From the NCBI GenBank assembly GCA_945833885.1, contig CAMAFY010000014.1, positions 1-56,778 of the forward strand: DNA of 56,778 bases, in the 5' to 3' direction. Made by a program: the position numbers and the translations under genes. Positions 25,881 to 35,114 of the stretch are shown one piece after another. How positions within the stretch are numbered: position 1 is the first letter of the stretch; every line of letters starts with the position of its first letter. This DNA is from an uncultured Bacteroidales bacterium (GTDB lineage: Bacteria; Bacteroidota; Bacteroidia; Bacteroidales; Bacteroidaceae). The notes beneath the pieces were generated by a model that ran no database searches, was not told the origin of the DNA, and was given only the letters and a program-made list of their open reading frames with translations.

Positions 25881-25921
25881 AAAACTCCGTTGTCAAGAAC
25901 TGTCCTGACAACGGTTTTTTA
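25881..25921 (+). terminator. Rho-independent terminator after menA
   Basis: CCGTTGTCA (25887-25895) pairs perfectly with TGACAACGG (25906-25914) and is followed by six T. It lies about 90 nt beyond the menA stop. Confidence 0.85.
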
Positions 25922-26100
25922 TACCCTGCCCGCACTTCCCTACCCTTCTCTCCGGCAAAACCATGGGGGTTCACAGGACTTCATACACACGACAGGGGCA
26001 TGAAAGGCTCTCTAAATCCGAACGGCTTTGATAGGACTTCGGTACAAGGGAACATTCCCCTCGGGACAAGGACAGAAACAACATAGAACTTTGATTTAGG

Positions 26101-26180
26101 AACTGCCGCACTTTCGATGGGAAAGTGCGGCAGTTTTGATACGATTGTGCGGCACTTTCTGTATGGAAGTTCCGCACTTT
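26101..26180. repeat. Cluster of GTGCGGCA inverted repeats
   Basis: AACTGCCGCACTTT at 26101-26114 pairs perfectly with AAAGTGCGGCAGTT at 26122-26135. A second imperfect hairpin follows (GTGCGGCACTTT near 26148 with GAAGTTCCGCAC near 26167), then a T-run. Similar words occur at 39269-39299. This may be a bidirectional terminator or an intergenic repeat. Confidence 0.6.
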
Positions 26181-26262
26181 TTTTGATCATTCCAAACGCT
26201 TGCAGAAGGAATATGCGGACATCTCCCCCATAGCCCTTGGAGGTGCCGGTGGCGGGATGCGG

Positions 26263-26308
26263 GGAAAAAGGAATCCCGTTGCCGGGAAAAGGTCCTGACA
26301 ACGGGATT
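26263..26308 (-). terminator. Rho-independent terminator of the GHL10 gene
   Basis: AATCCCGTTG (26272-26281) is perfectly complementary to CAACGGGATT (26299-26308). In minus-strand sense the stem is followed by CCTTTTTCCCC. It is about 150 nt beyond the stop codon at 26456. Confidence 0.7.
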
Positions 26309-26455
26309 TCGGAAAAGGTAGAATACGGAGAAATAACGTACGGAAAGGGGCATCCGGGTATGCTCCGACGAGTGGTTTCCGTCTGGCTTCCGGGAATTTC
26401 CGTACGGGAAATCAAAGATGCGCCTGCGGGGTGTCCGATAGACGGATGCGGGAAT

Positions 26456-27964
26456 TCAGAGTTTCACCTTCTTCTTCACAGGCTTCGACTCGTTATGAAG
26501 GCGGTCGAGGGCGGTGACGACATAGGTGAATTTCTGCTTGCCGTTCTGATAAGGGAGTTTGAACATCGTCTTGTTGGTGATGGCAAGAATGTGTTCCGTC
26601 TTGCAGATGTCCACCTTTTCGCCCTTGCCAAAGCAGTAGATGACATACTGGCGTGCGCGGTCCATCTCGGAGTTTGCCTTGGGAGCGGTCCAGAAAAGAT
26701 AGTATCCGTCGGGCATCCAAAGGGGTTTCACCTTGCGGGGTTTCTCGGGCGCCTTGTCGTCGATGTGGGGCATTGCGGGCTGGAGCGCGGGGAAGAGGTG
26801 GTAGTCCTCCTGCAACTCGTAGGCATAATTTCCGACATTGTCGGCAAGGGCTGCGGAATACCAGAAGCAGTTTCCGTCGATTCCACGTGTAGTGCGCGAC
26901 AGATCGAGTTTCGGAGCCTGCTGATTGCGGGTGTTGTTTTTGAGGTCGCGGGCCTTAACCGTGCGTTCCACATCCTGACCGATGAAGAGTGGACGACCCG
27001 AAGCATAGTGTCCCCACCATTTTACGAGGCGTTCGTAATCGGCAAGATTGTGACCAATCTCCCAATACACCTGCGGAATGGTGTAGTCTACCCAACCTTT
27101 GTTGATCCAGAAGAGGACGTCGGCATAGAGATCATCGTAGTTTTGGAGTCCACGGGTGTCGCTTCCGGGGATGTTTCCTCCGGACTGCACGTTGTGGAAG
27201 ATGCCGAACGGCGACACTCCGAACTTGACCCACGCCTTGGTGGAATGGACGGTTTCGTAGAGGCGCTCAATGAAACAGTTGACATTGTAGCGGCGCCAGT
27301 CGGCGATGTCGCGGAATCCGTTGGTGTTTTCCTGAAAAGTCTTCTGGTCGGGGATGGGAAGTCCTGCTACGGGATAGGGGTAGAAATAGTCGTCGATATG
27401 GATGCCGTCGACATCATAACGCGCCACAATGTCCTGGACAACGGAGCAGATGTAGCGGTGGTTGACTTCAAGTCCGGGGTCGAAGATGTAGAGTCCGTCG
27501 TACTCGAAAAAGCGATCGGGATGGAGTTTTACGGGATGATTCTGCGCCAACTCGCTGGTTCCTTTCGTCTTTGCACGGAAAGGATTGATCCAGGCATGGA
27601 TTTCCATGTTGCGTTTGTGGCACTCTTTCACCATCCAACCGAGGGGGTCCCACCCGGGATCCTTGCCTTGCGTACCCGTAAGGAAGCGGCTCCAGGGCTC
27701 GTAAGTGCTTTCATAAAGGGCGTCGGCCTCGCCACGTACCTGGAACATCACGGCGTTGATGCCTGCGGCCTGGCAGATGTCGAGTTGACGGGTCAGGCGT
27801 TGTTGCATCTGCTGGGGCGACAGTCCCTGGAACTGACCGTTGATGCACTGGATCCAAGTTCCGCGGAATTCGCGCTTGGGAGTTGAGCCCAACTGTGCCG
27901 AAACGGAAAGATGACCGGCAAGACAAAGGAAAATCAGAAGGAAAGACGTAAGGATTTTATGCAT
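26456..27964 (-). CDS. Exported GHL10 (DUF187) family hydrolase, DigH-like
   Basis: A 502-aa protein with signal peptide MHKILTSFLLIFLCLAGHLSVSAQ and the glycosyl hydrolase-like 10 fold: KREFRGTWIQCINGQFQGL, INAVMFQVRGEADALYES, then MEIHAWINPFRAK and VDGIHIDDYFYPYP with the conserved Asp pair, and later GVSPFGIFHNV. About residues 410-502 form a beta-rich C-terminal region resembling FN3. Characterised relatives (E. coli DigH) cleave denuded peptidoglycan strands, so a cell-wall role is plausible. Its placement beside the transglutaminase-like and GH85 genes could instead indicate glycan work. Activity of this copy is not known. Confidence 0.88.
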   Translation of the reverse strand: MHKILTSFLLIFLCLAGHLSVSAQLGSTPKREFRGTWIQCINGQFQGLSPQQMQQRLTRQLDICQAAGINAVMFQVRGEADALYESTYEPWSRFLTGTQGKDPGWDPLGWMVKECHKRNMEIHAWINPFRAKTKGTSELAQNHPVKLHPDRFFEYDGLYIFDPGLEVNHRYICSVVQDIVARYDVDGIHIDDYFYPYPVAGLPIPDQKTFQENTNGFRDIADWRRYNVNCFIERLYETVHSTKAWVKFGVSPFGIFHNVQSGGNIPGSDTRGLQNYDDLYADVLFWINKGWVDYTIPQVYWEIGHNLADYERLVKWWGHYASGRPLFIGQDVERTVKARDLKNNTRNQQAPKLDLSRTTRGIDGNCFWYSAALADNVGNYAYELQEDYHLFPALQPAMPHIDDKAPEKPRKVKPLWMPDGYYLFWTAPKANSEMDRARQYVIYCFGKGEKVDICKTEHILAITNKTMFKLPYQNGKQKFTYVVTALDRLHNESKPVKKKVKL

Positions 27965-28271
27965 GATATGCTACGGGGAATAAGGCCATGTGGGGCCTGC
28001 GGATAATAAGATATTGGAGAGATTTCTCTGGAAGTCCGGAAACGGATGGCCGGACATTCCAGAGAAAGGGGGATGACTGACAGATTCCTGCGGCTGAAAG
28101 TGCCGTACTTCGGATGCCGGAAAACGGGGCCGACGCCGAAGGAGACGGAAGAAGGAGGGGAAACTTCCCGACGGCAGGCGGACCTGATGCTGACAAATTG
28201 CTACCAGACACCTGCAAGGATGGGAAGAAACCAGCGGAAAAACGGCAGGAAAGATTGGCGGAACGGCCTTC
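27965..28271. other. Intergenic region with an imperfect hairpin
   Basis: About 300 bp between the transglutaminase-like and GHL10 genes. TTTCTCTGGAAGTCCGG at 28023-28039 pairs with CCGGACATTCCAGAGAAA at 28050-28067 with bulges. No T-run follows on the minus strand, so it is a possible processing or attenuation structure rather than a clear terminator. No gene seen. Confidence 0.5.
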
Positions 28272-31064
28272 TTACTTGTTGATCTTTCCGACGGTTTGCT
28301 TGATTTGCTCACCCATACCGATGGTGTAACCCTGCGACTTGAACACAACACGGTTGAAGGTATCACCGATGAGGATGATGGGAAGGTCCTCGCTGCTGAC
28401 GAGACCGGACGAGAAGATGTCCTTGGCAAACTCGCCTTCCGTGTCGACACCGAAGCGGAGTGTCGAGGGGAGATTCTTGAACTCGGCATTGTTTTTCTCA
28501 AAACGTTCGAGTTCTTCCTGGCTGCGGAAGAGGAGGACAATGGGGCGTCCCCAGGCCTCGAGGTCGGCGCGCAGGGCGGAGATGTCGTGGAGGATATGGT
28601 TCGAAGGCTCGTGGTTGGCACGGATAAGACCGGTGACATAGTAGCCGCGACCCGTGGTAGCAAGGAGGCTTTGCTGCTGTTTGGCCTCAAGGTCGTAGTA
28701 GATGTTCTCGGAATTGAAGGTGCCGATGACCTGAACACCGGTGTCGTCCTGACGCATGACGAGGGGAACGTGCTGGGTCTCCTGCTTGACGGGGAATACT
28801 TCGAGGTGGACAAGCACACTGCCGTCGGCAAGACGGGTACCGCTGGTCAGCAGATAGTCGCCCTCATCGAGGTCGACGCCCTCGCGGAATAGGTCGTTCC
28901 ACGTGGCGTCCTCGGAATATTCCTGCAGGGCAGGCTGGCCGTTCTGAAGACTTGAGAGTGCAAAGTGATGGTAATAGCGGGGATTCTCCATGTATTCGCG
29001 GGGAGTGAAGTCGAGGCTTACGTGTGCCTGCGGACGCATTTGGGGAACACAGGCAACCATGCACGCTCCATCCCGGTCGACTCTCAGGTGTGCCTGCGAA
29101 CGCATTTCCTCTCCCTCTTCGGCTGTAAGGCAGACATCACGCCAGTCGGCCTCGGCGGAAAGTTCGGCACCGACGGAAGAACCGAGGTCGCTCTTCTCGT
29201 TTTTCACGATGGCCTCAGCCTTGATGGCCTCGGGAGCATACTGAACCTTGCCGGTAACATAGTCGATTCGTGCGGGAATTCCCAAAGAACGTGCGGCGGC
29301 GACAAAGAGGAATCCGACGGATTCGCTGTCGGTCAGGCCATAACGGTGGGCGTTTTCCGGAAGTTGGCGCAGGTGTGCGGGGTTGTAAGTGTCATCGATG
29401 GCGATGTTGGCGCGGATCCATTCTGCCAGGAGTTCGGGATTGGCGACAAACTTCTTGCTCTGCTTCTTGGTGAAGGCCTGCTTGAAATAACTGCGCCATG
29501 CCGAAAGCATCTCGTTGGAAATGCGGGGGGAATAGATGTATTTTGCGGCAAAAGCATCGACCTCTGCCGGAAGACGGGAGGCACGGATATGGTCGGCGAG
29601 GACATCATAGTCAAAGTCGCGGATGTCCTTGTCGCTAAGTGTATGGAGGAAACTGATGACATCGCACCCACGGAATTCGCGGAGGAGACGGTAAAGGTTG
29701 GCATAATTTCCACGGCTCTTCTCCACAAGCGGACGGATCTGCGCGAAATCGTAGCCGGTTTCCTCGCAGAACTGGCGGGTATCCGCCTCATTGGGGAAGG
29801 TGGCGACGTAGGCATTGCGGATGCTGTCCTCGTGTGCCTTGCAGATTTCGTTGTGCGCCGCTGCCTCAGGAGTGACGTATGGCACGTTATCATGGCCTAC
29901 GGGAGGCACGAGATTGAAGTCGTCGGCATACTTTTCGCCGGCCTTGCGGTCGAGTTTGATGACAACGTCCTGACTGCCAGCGGTGACTTTGCGGTAACCA
30001 TAGCGGCCATCCTTGCTCGCCCATACGACCATGTCGCCGTTTCCTGTGAGGATGGAGCAACGGCCTGCGGCATCGCTGGTCTGCTTTACCGCAGAATAGA
30101 ACTCGCCGTAGTTGTAGATCTTGAAGTGAACATCGGCACCCTGAACCGGTTTTCCCGCCTCATCGAGTACGACGATGCCGGAACGCGAGGTGCGGGCATA
30201 GTTGTCGGTGACATTGATTTCGCAGAAGATGGAGGTCTGTTCTATCTTGTCTTCCGGTCCGTCATAGCGTCCGTAGACCTTGGTATGCATGAGCATTCCA
30301 CGGCTGGCTGGCTGGTTGAACCATCCGAGGTTCAGCACTGGCTCGGGCTCACAGGCGCCGAGGAAGTACCATCCTGCGCCCTTCGGACCGTCGTTGACCC
30401 AAACTTCCACCCAGGCGTGGTTGTCGTCGGTGTGCGCCCAACGGGGAGTGTAGACCTGACGGGCGGGGATGCCGATGGCACGGAATGTGGCGACACCGAA
30501 GGTGGACTCCTCACCACAGCGTCCGCTGGCGGTGCGCATGGAGGCGAGAGGACTGGAGGTCCGGCTGTCGGAAGGCTTATAGGTGACGTGCTCATGGCAC
30601 CAACGGTTGGCCTCGATGACGGCATCATACATGCCCATGTCCTTCACGCGCTCTTTAAGTTCTTCGTAACAGGTGGTACGGAAGGCGTCGAGATTCTCGT
30701 TGTTCACACGGAGGGGGAGGACAAAATGCAGCCATTCGCGCTCGGGAACAATGTTCCCCCATGGCATTTCATGGCGTGCGCGGACGGAAACCGCCGCCTG
30801 CTCGGCAAAATACGCAGGAGTATAGTCCGTCCAGTCGGGAGTTGACATGTAGGCATACAGGAATTCGAGAGCCTGACGTGTCTCGTTGTCCTTCGCCAAT
30901 GCCAATGCCTGCTCTGCGGCATCGCACTTTGTCTTGTTCTGACGCTGTAAAAGATCCTGATGGATTTCGGCCGGTGTCTGAGCGACGACGGTGCCGGGAT
31001 ATGCCTGCAACAGCATGGCTGCGGCAAAAGCACCGACACTGAGGTGACGGAAAAGGTGCTTCAT
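28272..31064 (-). CDS. Exported transglutaminase-like protein with two TG-like modules and a redoxin-like C terminus
   Basis: The 930-aa protein has signal peptide MKHLFRHLSVGAFAAAMLLQ... and a transglutaminase/protease-like core at about residues 140-250 (GRCGEESTFGVATFRAIGIPARQVY with Cys183, DDNHAWVEVW with His216, then YFLGACEPEPVLN). A carboxypeptidase regulatory-like domain follows at about 295-360 (GIVVLDEAGKPVQGADVHF). A second TG-like segment lies near 590-625 (YGLTDSESVGFLFVAAARSLGIPARID), where Ser takes the place of the catalytic Cys, so it is presumably inactive. The last 110 residues resemble a thioredoxin-like fold without a CxxC pair. Function is unknown; a protease, cross-linking or glycopeptide-processing role is possible. 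It lies between GHL10 and GH85 on one strand. Confidence 0.82.
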   Translation of the reverse strand: MKHLFRHLSVGAFAAAMLLQAYPGTVVAQTPAEIHQDLLQRQNKTKCDAAEQALALAKDNETRQALEFLYAYMSTPDWTDYTPAYFAEQAAVSVRARHEMPWGNIVPEREWLHFVLPLRVNNENLDAFRTTCYEELKERVKDMGMYDAVIEANRWCHEHVTYKPSDSRTSSPLASMRTASGRCGEESTFGVATFRAIGIPARQVYTPRWAHTDDNHAWVEVWVNDGPKGAGWYFLGACEPEPVLNLGWFNQPASRGMLMHTKVYGRYDGPEDKIEQTSIFCEINVTDNYARTSRSGIVVLDEAGKPVQGADVHFKIYNYGEFYSAVKQTSDAAGRCSILTGNGDMVVWASKDGRYGYRKVTAGSQDVVIKLDRKAGEKYADDFNLVPPVGHDNVPYVTPEAAAHNEICKAHEDSIRNAYVATFPNEADTRQFCEETGYDFAQIRPLVEKSRGNYANLYRLLREFRGCDVISFLHTLSDKDIRDFDYDVLADHIRASRLPAEVDAFAAKYIYSPRISNEMLSAWRSYFKQAFTKKQSKKFVANPELLAEWIRANIAIDDTYNPAHLRQLPENAHRYGLTDSESVGFLFVAAARSLGIPARIDYVTGKVQYAPEAIKAEAIVKNEKSDLGSSVGAELSAEADWRDVCLTAEEGEEMRSQAHLRVDRDGACMVACVPQMRPQAHVSLDFTPREYMENPRYYHHFALSSLQNGQPALQEYSEDATWNDLFREGVDLDEGDYLLTSGTRLADGSVLVHLEVFPVKQETQHVPLVMRQDDTGVQVIGTFNSENIYYDLEAKQQQSLLATTGRGYYVTGLIRANHEPSNHILHDISALRADLEAWGRPIVLLFRSQEELERFEKNNAEFKNLPSTLRFGVDTEGEFAKDIFSSGLVSSEDLPIILIGDTFNRVVFKSQGYTIGMGEQIKQTVGKINK

Positions 31065-31101
31065 AATATGTTTTCTAAAAGAATGATAACAAAATTTAGC
31101 G

Positions 31102-31109
31102 CAAATTTA
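31102..31109 (-). promoter_or_regulatory. -7 box TAAATTTG of the transglutaminase-like gene
   Basis: Minus-strand TAAATTTG fits the Bacteroidales -7 consensus and lies 37 nt upstream of the start at 31064. No clear -33 element. Confidence 0.5.
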
Positions 31110-31252
31110 CACTTTATCTTTTATATATATGCCGTAGATGACGGAAAATCATCACGTTAGGGCGGTAAAAGGGGCGAATATATGCCGCGAAACAGAGGTC
31201 GCAAACCAAAAAACGCTGACGGAACTGCGCGGAAAGCGGAACGGTAAGGACG

Positions 31253-31297
31253 GAAAAACGGGGACAGCACACTGCATTCAGCAGAGGTCTGTCCCCG
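31253..31297 (-). terminator. Rho-independent terminator of the GH85 gene
   Basis: CGGGGACAG (31259-31267) pairs perfectly with CTGTCCCCG (31289-31297). On the minus strand the stem is followed by five T. It is about 50 nt beyond the GH85 stop and separates it from the transglutaminase-like gene. Confidence 0.8.
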
Positions 31298-31349
31298 AAG
31301 AATCACATCGCGAAAGGGAAAGTCCTATCGCCGGATATCGGAAAAACGT

Positions 31350-34300
31350 TTACTTGTTCAGCAACTTTGCGCGGCGTACACTTTGGCCGTCCTTGGCAAC
31401 ATCGACGAGATAGGTGCCCGTCATGCCAAGCGATACCTGCATGCGGTCGCCACGTTCCACCTGATGCTGGCGGACAGCCACGAGGCGTCCGTCGGTGGAA
31501 TATACACGAACCGTATAGTTTCCAGCCTCGGCAAACTCGATGATGGCAGCACCGTCGACGGGATATACGGCCGTATTGGCGGCGTTCAGCACATCGATGC
31601 CTTCAGGTTCACCCACATGGATGACGCTGAACGTGCGGGAATCGGCGCCCAACGAGTTGGCAAGCGTGAGGGTTACGGTGTAATCACCTGCCTTTGCGTA
31701 GGAAACCACGGCTTTTCCAGCCTTGGCATCGCCCTCAACATCGGTGAGAACGCCCTTGCTCGCCTTCCAGGTCGGCGTGGTGACAACGGGGAATGCCGTA
31801 CCGCTGATGAACGGACATCCGGAGGTGTAGTCGGGTTCCAGCCAGTGGAAGGCACCCTGACCCTCGCCTCCTTCGGCGGCATAACTGTGAAGACCGGCCT
31901 GGACGTTGGACTTGGAGCCTACGGATGCGAAGGTGTAGTCGGTAGCCGCCTTGTTCTCAAGACTCCAATAGGAGAGGACGTTGGAGGGAAGGTCGGCGGT
32001 GGAGATGTCGCCCATCGATGCCTGAACCTCGGCTTCGGTGAGAACACCGTCCCAAATCACGACATTGTCGAGCGCGCCATCGATACCATTACGTCCGAAA
32101 GCGTCGCCACCGATGCTGAGCACCTGGCCGTTGGTGATGGAATATACGTTGGGTTCGTAGCCGGGTTCGGAAGTGGACTCTCCGGAATTCGTGCGCTTCC
32201 ACGAGGAAACACGCTGCTTCACACCGTTGATGTAGAAATCGGAACGGAAATTGCCGCTGCTGTTCCAGTCGAAGGTCATGGCAATGTGTACCCAATTGCC
32301 GACGGGGACACGGGTATTGCCGTATTTGTACTGGAGTTCGTTGTTCTGCGTGGCGTCGGTGCCGCGGAACGTGTAACTTCCCATGGAACCGTCTTCCTGG
32401 ATGTTCGTCCAAATCCATCCCCAGTCCGTCTTCGGCCAGTTGTCAGTCTTGTTGGCAACGGCAACAAGTTGGGTCTCTCCGGCGGCAAGTTTGTTGATCT
32501 TGAGCCAGAAGGACACGGAGAAGGACTTCTTTCCTACGAGTCCGAGGTCGGCACACTTGGCACCGAAGCGCTGTTCGGCAAGGTCGACGGCCTGAGAACC
32601 CGCACCATCGGCGTCGCGACCGGTGTAGGCGAACTGTATTTTCTCGTCCATTTCCACACTGATGTCCGCCTCCTCACCATTGGCGGTAAGGGTGTAGATT
32701 TCGGGCAGTGCTCCGGTTCCTTCGGCACTGATCTGCACGAAACTACTGAAGGTACGCTGTGTGGTGGGACGTTCCGTGGCATCGGCATTGTAAACGGGGC
32801 CCTCAAGTTTAAGGTCGTAACTGCCCAATTCCTTCAAGCCGTCCACAGTGACGGTGTGGCCTTCCTGCTCGAACACCACTTCACCCTTGCTGTCGACGAG
32901 CGTCCACGTTGCGCTTTCGTGCTTGGGATCAACGAATCCCATGGTGAAACTCTCGTTGGGCTTGATGGTGGTCTTGCTGATTTCGATGTCATCGCTGTAG
33001 GTGTATGCCGCAGGTTGCTGGTATTCACCCCATGCGATTTCGGAATCGCTCTTCATATCGAGGGAAACTGCGGCAACACCGAAGCGCACTTTGTGGGAAT
33101 CGGCGGCGAAGTCGAGGGGGACAGCATAGAACATGCCGGCCCAAGATGTGGTGACTCCCATGAAGATGGGCTCTTTTCCCTCCTGCTGGGCATAGAGTTT
33201 GAAGAGCGAAGTGTTGACATCGATGTTGTAGCAGGGCTCACCCGCAGCCTTGTCGTTAGGCATATTGAAGATGATCTTGCCGTCGACGCCATGATTGTTG
33301 TAGGCCAACAGTGCGCTACGGTCCACCACCGGTGCGGCAGGAACGGGAGCGGCGCTGCGGACAATGGAGAACTCGCCGAGATAAAGGTCGAGGTTCTTCG
33401 CCTCCTTGAAGTGCAGGGCGACCATGGCAAGGCTCTTTCCGTCGAGGGAAGTGCCGACGGTGAAGGTGCGTTCTACCCAAGAATCCTCGTCAGCCACAAC
33501 ATCCTCGTCCGTAAGTGCAAAGGCGTCCTCGTCAACTGCGGTGCTTTCGCTGCCGACAGCCGTCAGGGCGAGGTTGAACTTGCCGCTGCCCGACTTGAGT
33601 TTGTAGCGTACGGTGATGACGTCGCCCGCCTGAAGGGCATACTCCGTCTTGAAGAGGTGGAGGTATTCGTCGGCAGCCGTCGTTCCGAAGATGCGGAGCG
33701 AGGAGCCTCCCACGTAGGCCTCATCCCAGGAGAATTCGGCATCGAGGCCCTCGGCAGGCACGTCATCGGCGGTGCGGCCAAGGAGACTCTTAGCAAACCA
33801 CCAGCGCCATGTGGGGAGATAGTCCTGCACACCGATGTTGTACCAACTGCAATCGTTCTGGCGGACACCCTGCCAGTTGAAGTACTTTCCGTTGCCAAGA
33901 TTGAAGTAACTGATGAAGGGTTCCTCGGAAAGGTCCCATTTCAGGGCACTGCGCGCCGACATGAAGGACGACATTCCGTGGAAGTTGAAGTTGTCGGCAT
34001 TGTACTTCATTGAACTGATGACCTCAGGACAGTTGGCGGGATTGCGGGTACCGCCGGTGAACCACCGCTCGGTACGGAGCATATAGGTACGCTGTTTCAC
34101 GGCAGGGTCACTACCCTTCTCGCCACGGCTTTCCCAGAACATGTTCTCGCTGTGCGCACCCCAGAGGCCGACAGAGATGGAGTAATCCTTGAGCAAAGGC
34201 CAACTTGTGCCACCGGGCTCGGCACCCTGCATGTTCACACCTGCGTAAAGGTCGAGCGGACTGCGGTTGATCTTCTCGGCGTAAGTGACAGAACTGCTCA

Positions 34301-35114
34301 GAAGACTGGTCTTGTTCCAGTTATAATTGAGGAAAAGGGATGTACGCTCATGGTCGCCATCACCGAAAGTATCGTCATTGTGGGTTGACAGACCACGGTC
34401 GAAAGTACAGCCTCCCGTATCGTTCGTACCGTCGTACCAAACGTTCATGAAATTGGGATTGTTGGGACGTGCCTCCTTCACCAATTCCTCGTGGTAGGTT
34501 TGCAGGGACTTGCAGAGGCTACTTGAGCCGGTAAACTCGGAATTGTAGCCCAGTCCGTCGACACCATAGTAGCGGAGGAACTGTGCGGTCTTCGCTGCTC
34601 CCACCTCCGTCATCTGTTCAAGGGTGGTCACCCATTGGGGAGTTCCGTTGATGGCACCGTAGGGAATACCAGCGACAGAGGACACTCCGACACCGTTTTT
34701 ATGGGCGACATCGAGGAAGGCACCGGGAACACGACCTAAAGGAGCCGTCCAGTTGCCCCAGTGTGTGACGTAGGGCCAGAGGGAGAACACCTCGGAATCG
34801 AAGACGCCATCGGGGAGGGCGTTGTTGCTGGCACCGTTGATGGGAATCCATGCCAGCAGTTTCTTGTCGTTCGAATCGTTGAGGTCGGGGCGCACCTGTG
34901 TGGCGGTGTTGCGGAAATGGGCGCGGGGCTTCACGCGGGAAATGAAGAAGTTGTCGTCGTCGGTGACGGCCTTTCCCGCCTGCCAGTTGGAAAGGGTCTC
35001 ACCGAAATAGGGACTCGATACGCCCCACTCGATGTAACCCTCCTTGAGTTCCTGGGCGGAAGTTGTCAAGGAAGACAGCGCCAAAAGGGAAAAAAGCAGA
35101 TACTTGTTTCTCAT
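31350..35114 (-). CDS. GH85 endo-beta-N-acetylglucosaminidase with LamG domain and T9SS sorting tail
   Basis: GH85 enzymes cleave the GlcNAc-GlcNAc core of N-glycans. The 1254-aa protein has signal peptide MRNKYLLFSLLALSSLTTSAQ and the catalytic barrel in about the first 430 residues, including YYGVDGLGYNSEFTG with the Asn191-x-Glu193 catalytic pair typical of GH85, and NVWYDGTNDTGG. Beta-sandwich domains follow, then a LamG/concanavalin-like domain at about 860-1060 (FSVSFWLKINKL, GALDNVVIWDGVLTEAEV), a PKD-like repeat, and about 70 C-terminal residues (GNYTVRVYSTDGRLVAV...GTYLVDVAKDG) that match T9SS type A sorting domains. It should therefore be exported and displayed or released by T9SS. 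Start 35114 is set by the signal peptide. It would complement the GH92 pair in N-glycan breakdown. Confidence 0.9.
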   Translation of the reverse strand: MRNKYLLFSLLALSSLTTSAQELKEGYIEWGVSSPYFGETLSNWQAGKAVTDDDNFFISRVKPRAHFRNTATQVRPDLNDSNDKKLLAWIPINGASNNALPDGVFDSEVFSLWPYVTHWGNWTAPLGRVPGAFLDVAHKNGVGVSSVAGIPYGAINGTPQWVTTLEQMTEVGAAKTAQFLRYYGVDGLGYNSEFTGSSSLCKSLQTYHEELVKEARPNNPNFMNVWYDGTNDTGGCTFDRGLSTHNDDTFGDGDHERTSLFLNYNWNKTSLLSSSVTYAEKINRSPLDLYAGVNMQGAEPGGTSWPLLKDYSISVGLWGAHSENMFWESRGEKGSDPAVKQRTYMLRTERWFTGGTRNPANCPEVISSMKYNADNFNFHGMSSFMSARSALKWDLSEEPFISYFNLGNGKYFNWQGVRQNDCSWYNIGVQDYLPTWRWWFAKSLLGRTADDVPAEGLDAEFSWDEAYVGGSSLRIFGTTAADEYLHLFKTEYALQAGDVITVRYKLKSGSGKFNLALTAVGSESTAVDEDAFALTDEDVVADEDSWVERTFTVGTSLDGKSLAMVALHFKEAKNLDLYLGEFSIVRSAAPVPAAPVVDRSALLAYNNHGVDGKIIFNMPNDKAAGEPCYNIDVNTSLFKLYAQQEGKEPIFMGVTTSWAGMFYAVPLDFAADSHKVRFGVAAVSLDMKSDSEIAWGEYQQPAAYTYSDDIEISKTTIKPNESFTMGFVDPKHESATWTLVDSKGEVVFEQEGHTVTVDGLKELGSYDLKLEGPVYNADATERPTTQRTFSSFVQISAEGTGALPEIYTLTANGEEADISVEMDEKIQFAYTGRDADGAGSQAVDLAEQRFGAKCADLGLVGKKSFSVSFWLKINKLAAGETQLVAVANKTDNWPKTDWGWIWTNIQEDGSMGSYTFRGTDATQNNELQYKYGNTRVPVGNWVHIAMTFDWNSSGNFRSDFYINGVKQRVSSWKRTNSGESTSEPGYEPNVYSITNGQVLSIGGDAFGRNGIDGALDNVVIWDGVLTEAEVQASMGDISTADLPSNVLSYWSLENKAATDYTFASVGSKSNVQAGLHSYAAEGGEGQGAFHWLEPDYTSGCPFISGTAFPVVTTPTWKASKGVLTDVEGDAKAGKAVVSYAKAGDYTVTLTLANSLGADSRTFSVIHVGEPEGIDVLNAANTAVYPVDGAAIIEFAEAGNYTVRVYSTDGRLVAVRQHQVERGDRMQVSLGMTGTYLVDVAKDGQSVRRAKLLNK

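Noticed and set aside
26237..27886. 549-aa plus-strand frame antisense to GHL10
   Set aside because: No signal peptide or motif; opposite a gene with clear GHL10 motifs.
28965..30845. 626-aa plus-strand frame antisense to the transglutaminase-like gene
   Set aside because: Same explanation: mirror of a real gene with domains and signal peptide.
31383..34013. 876-aa plus-strand frame antisense to GH85
   Set aside because: It has no recognisable domain or signal, lies wholly opposite a well-supported GH85 gene, and results from the GC-biased third codon positions on the other strand.
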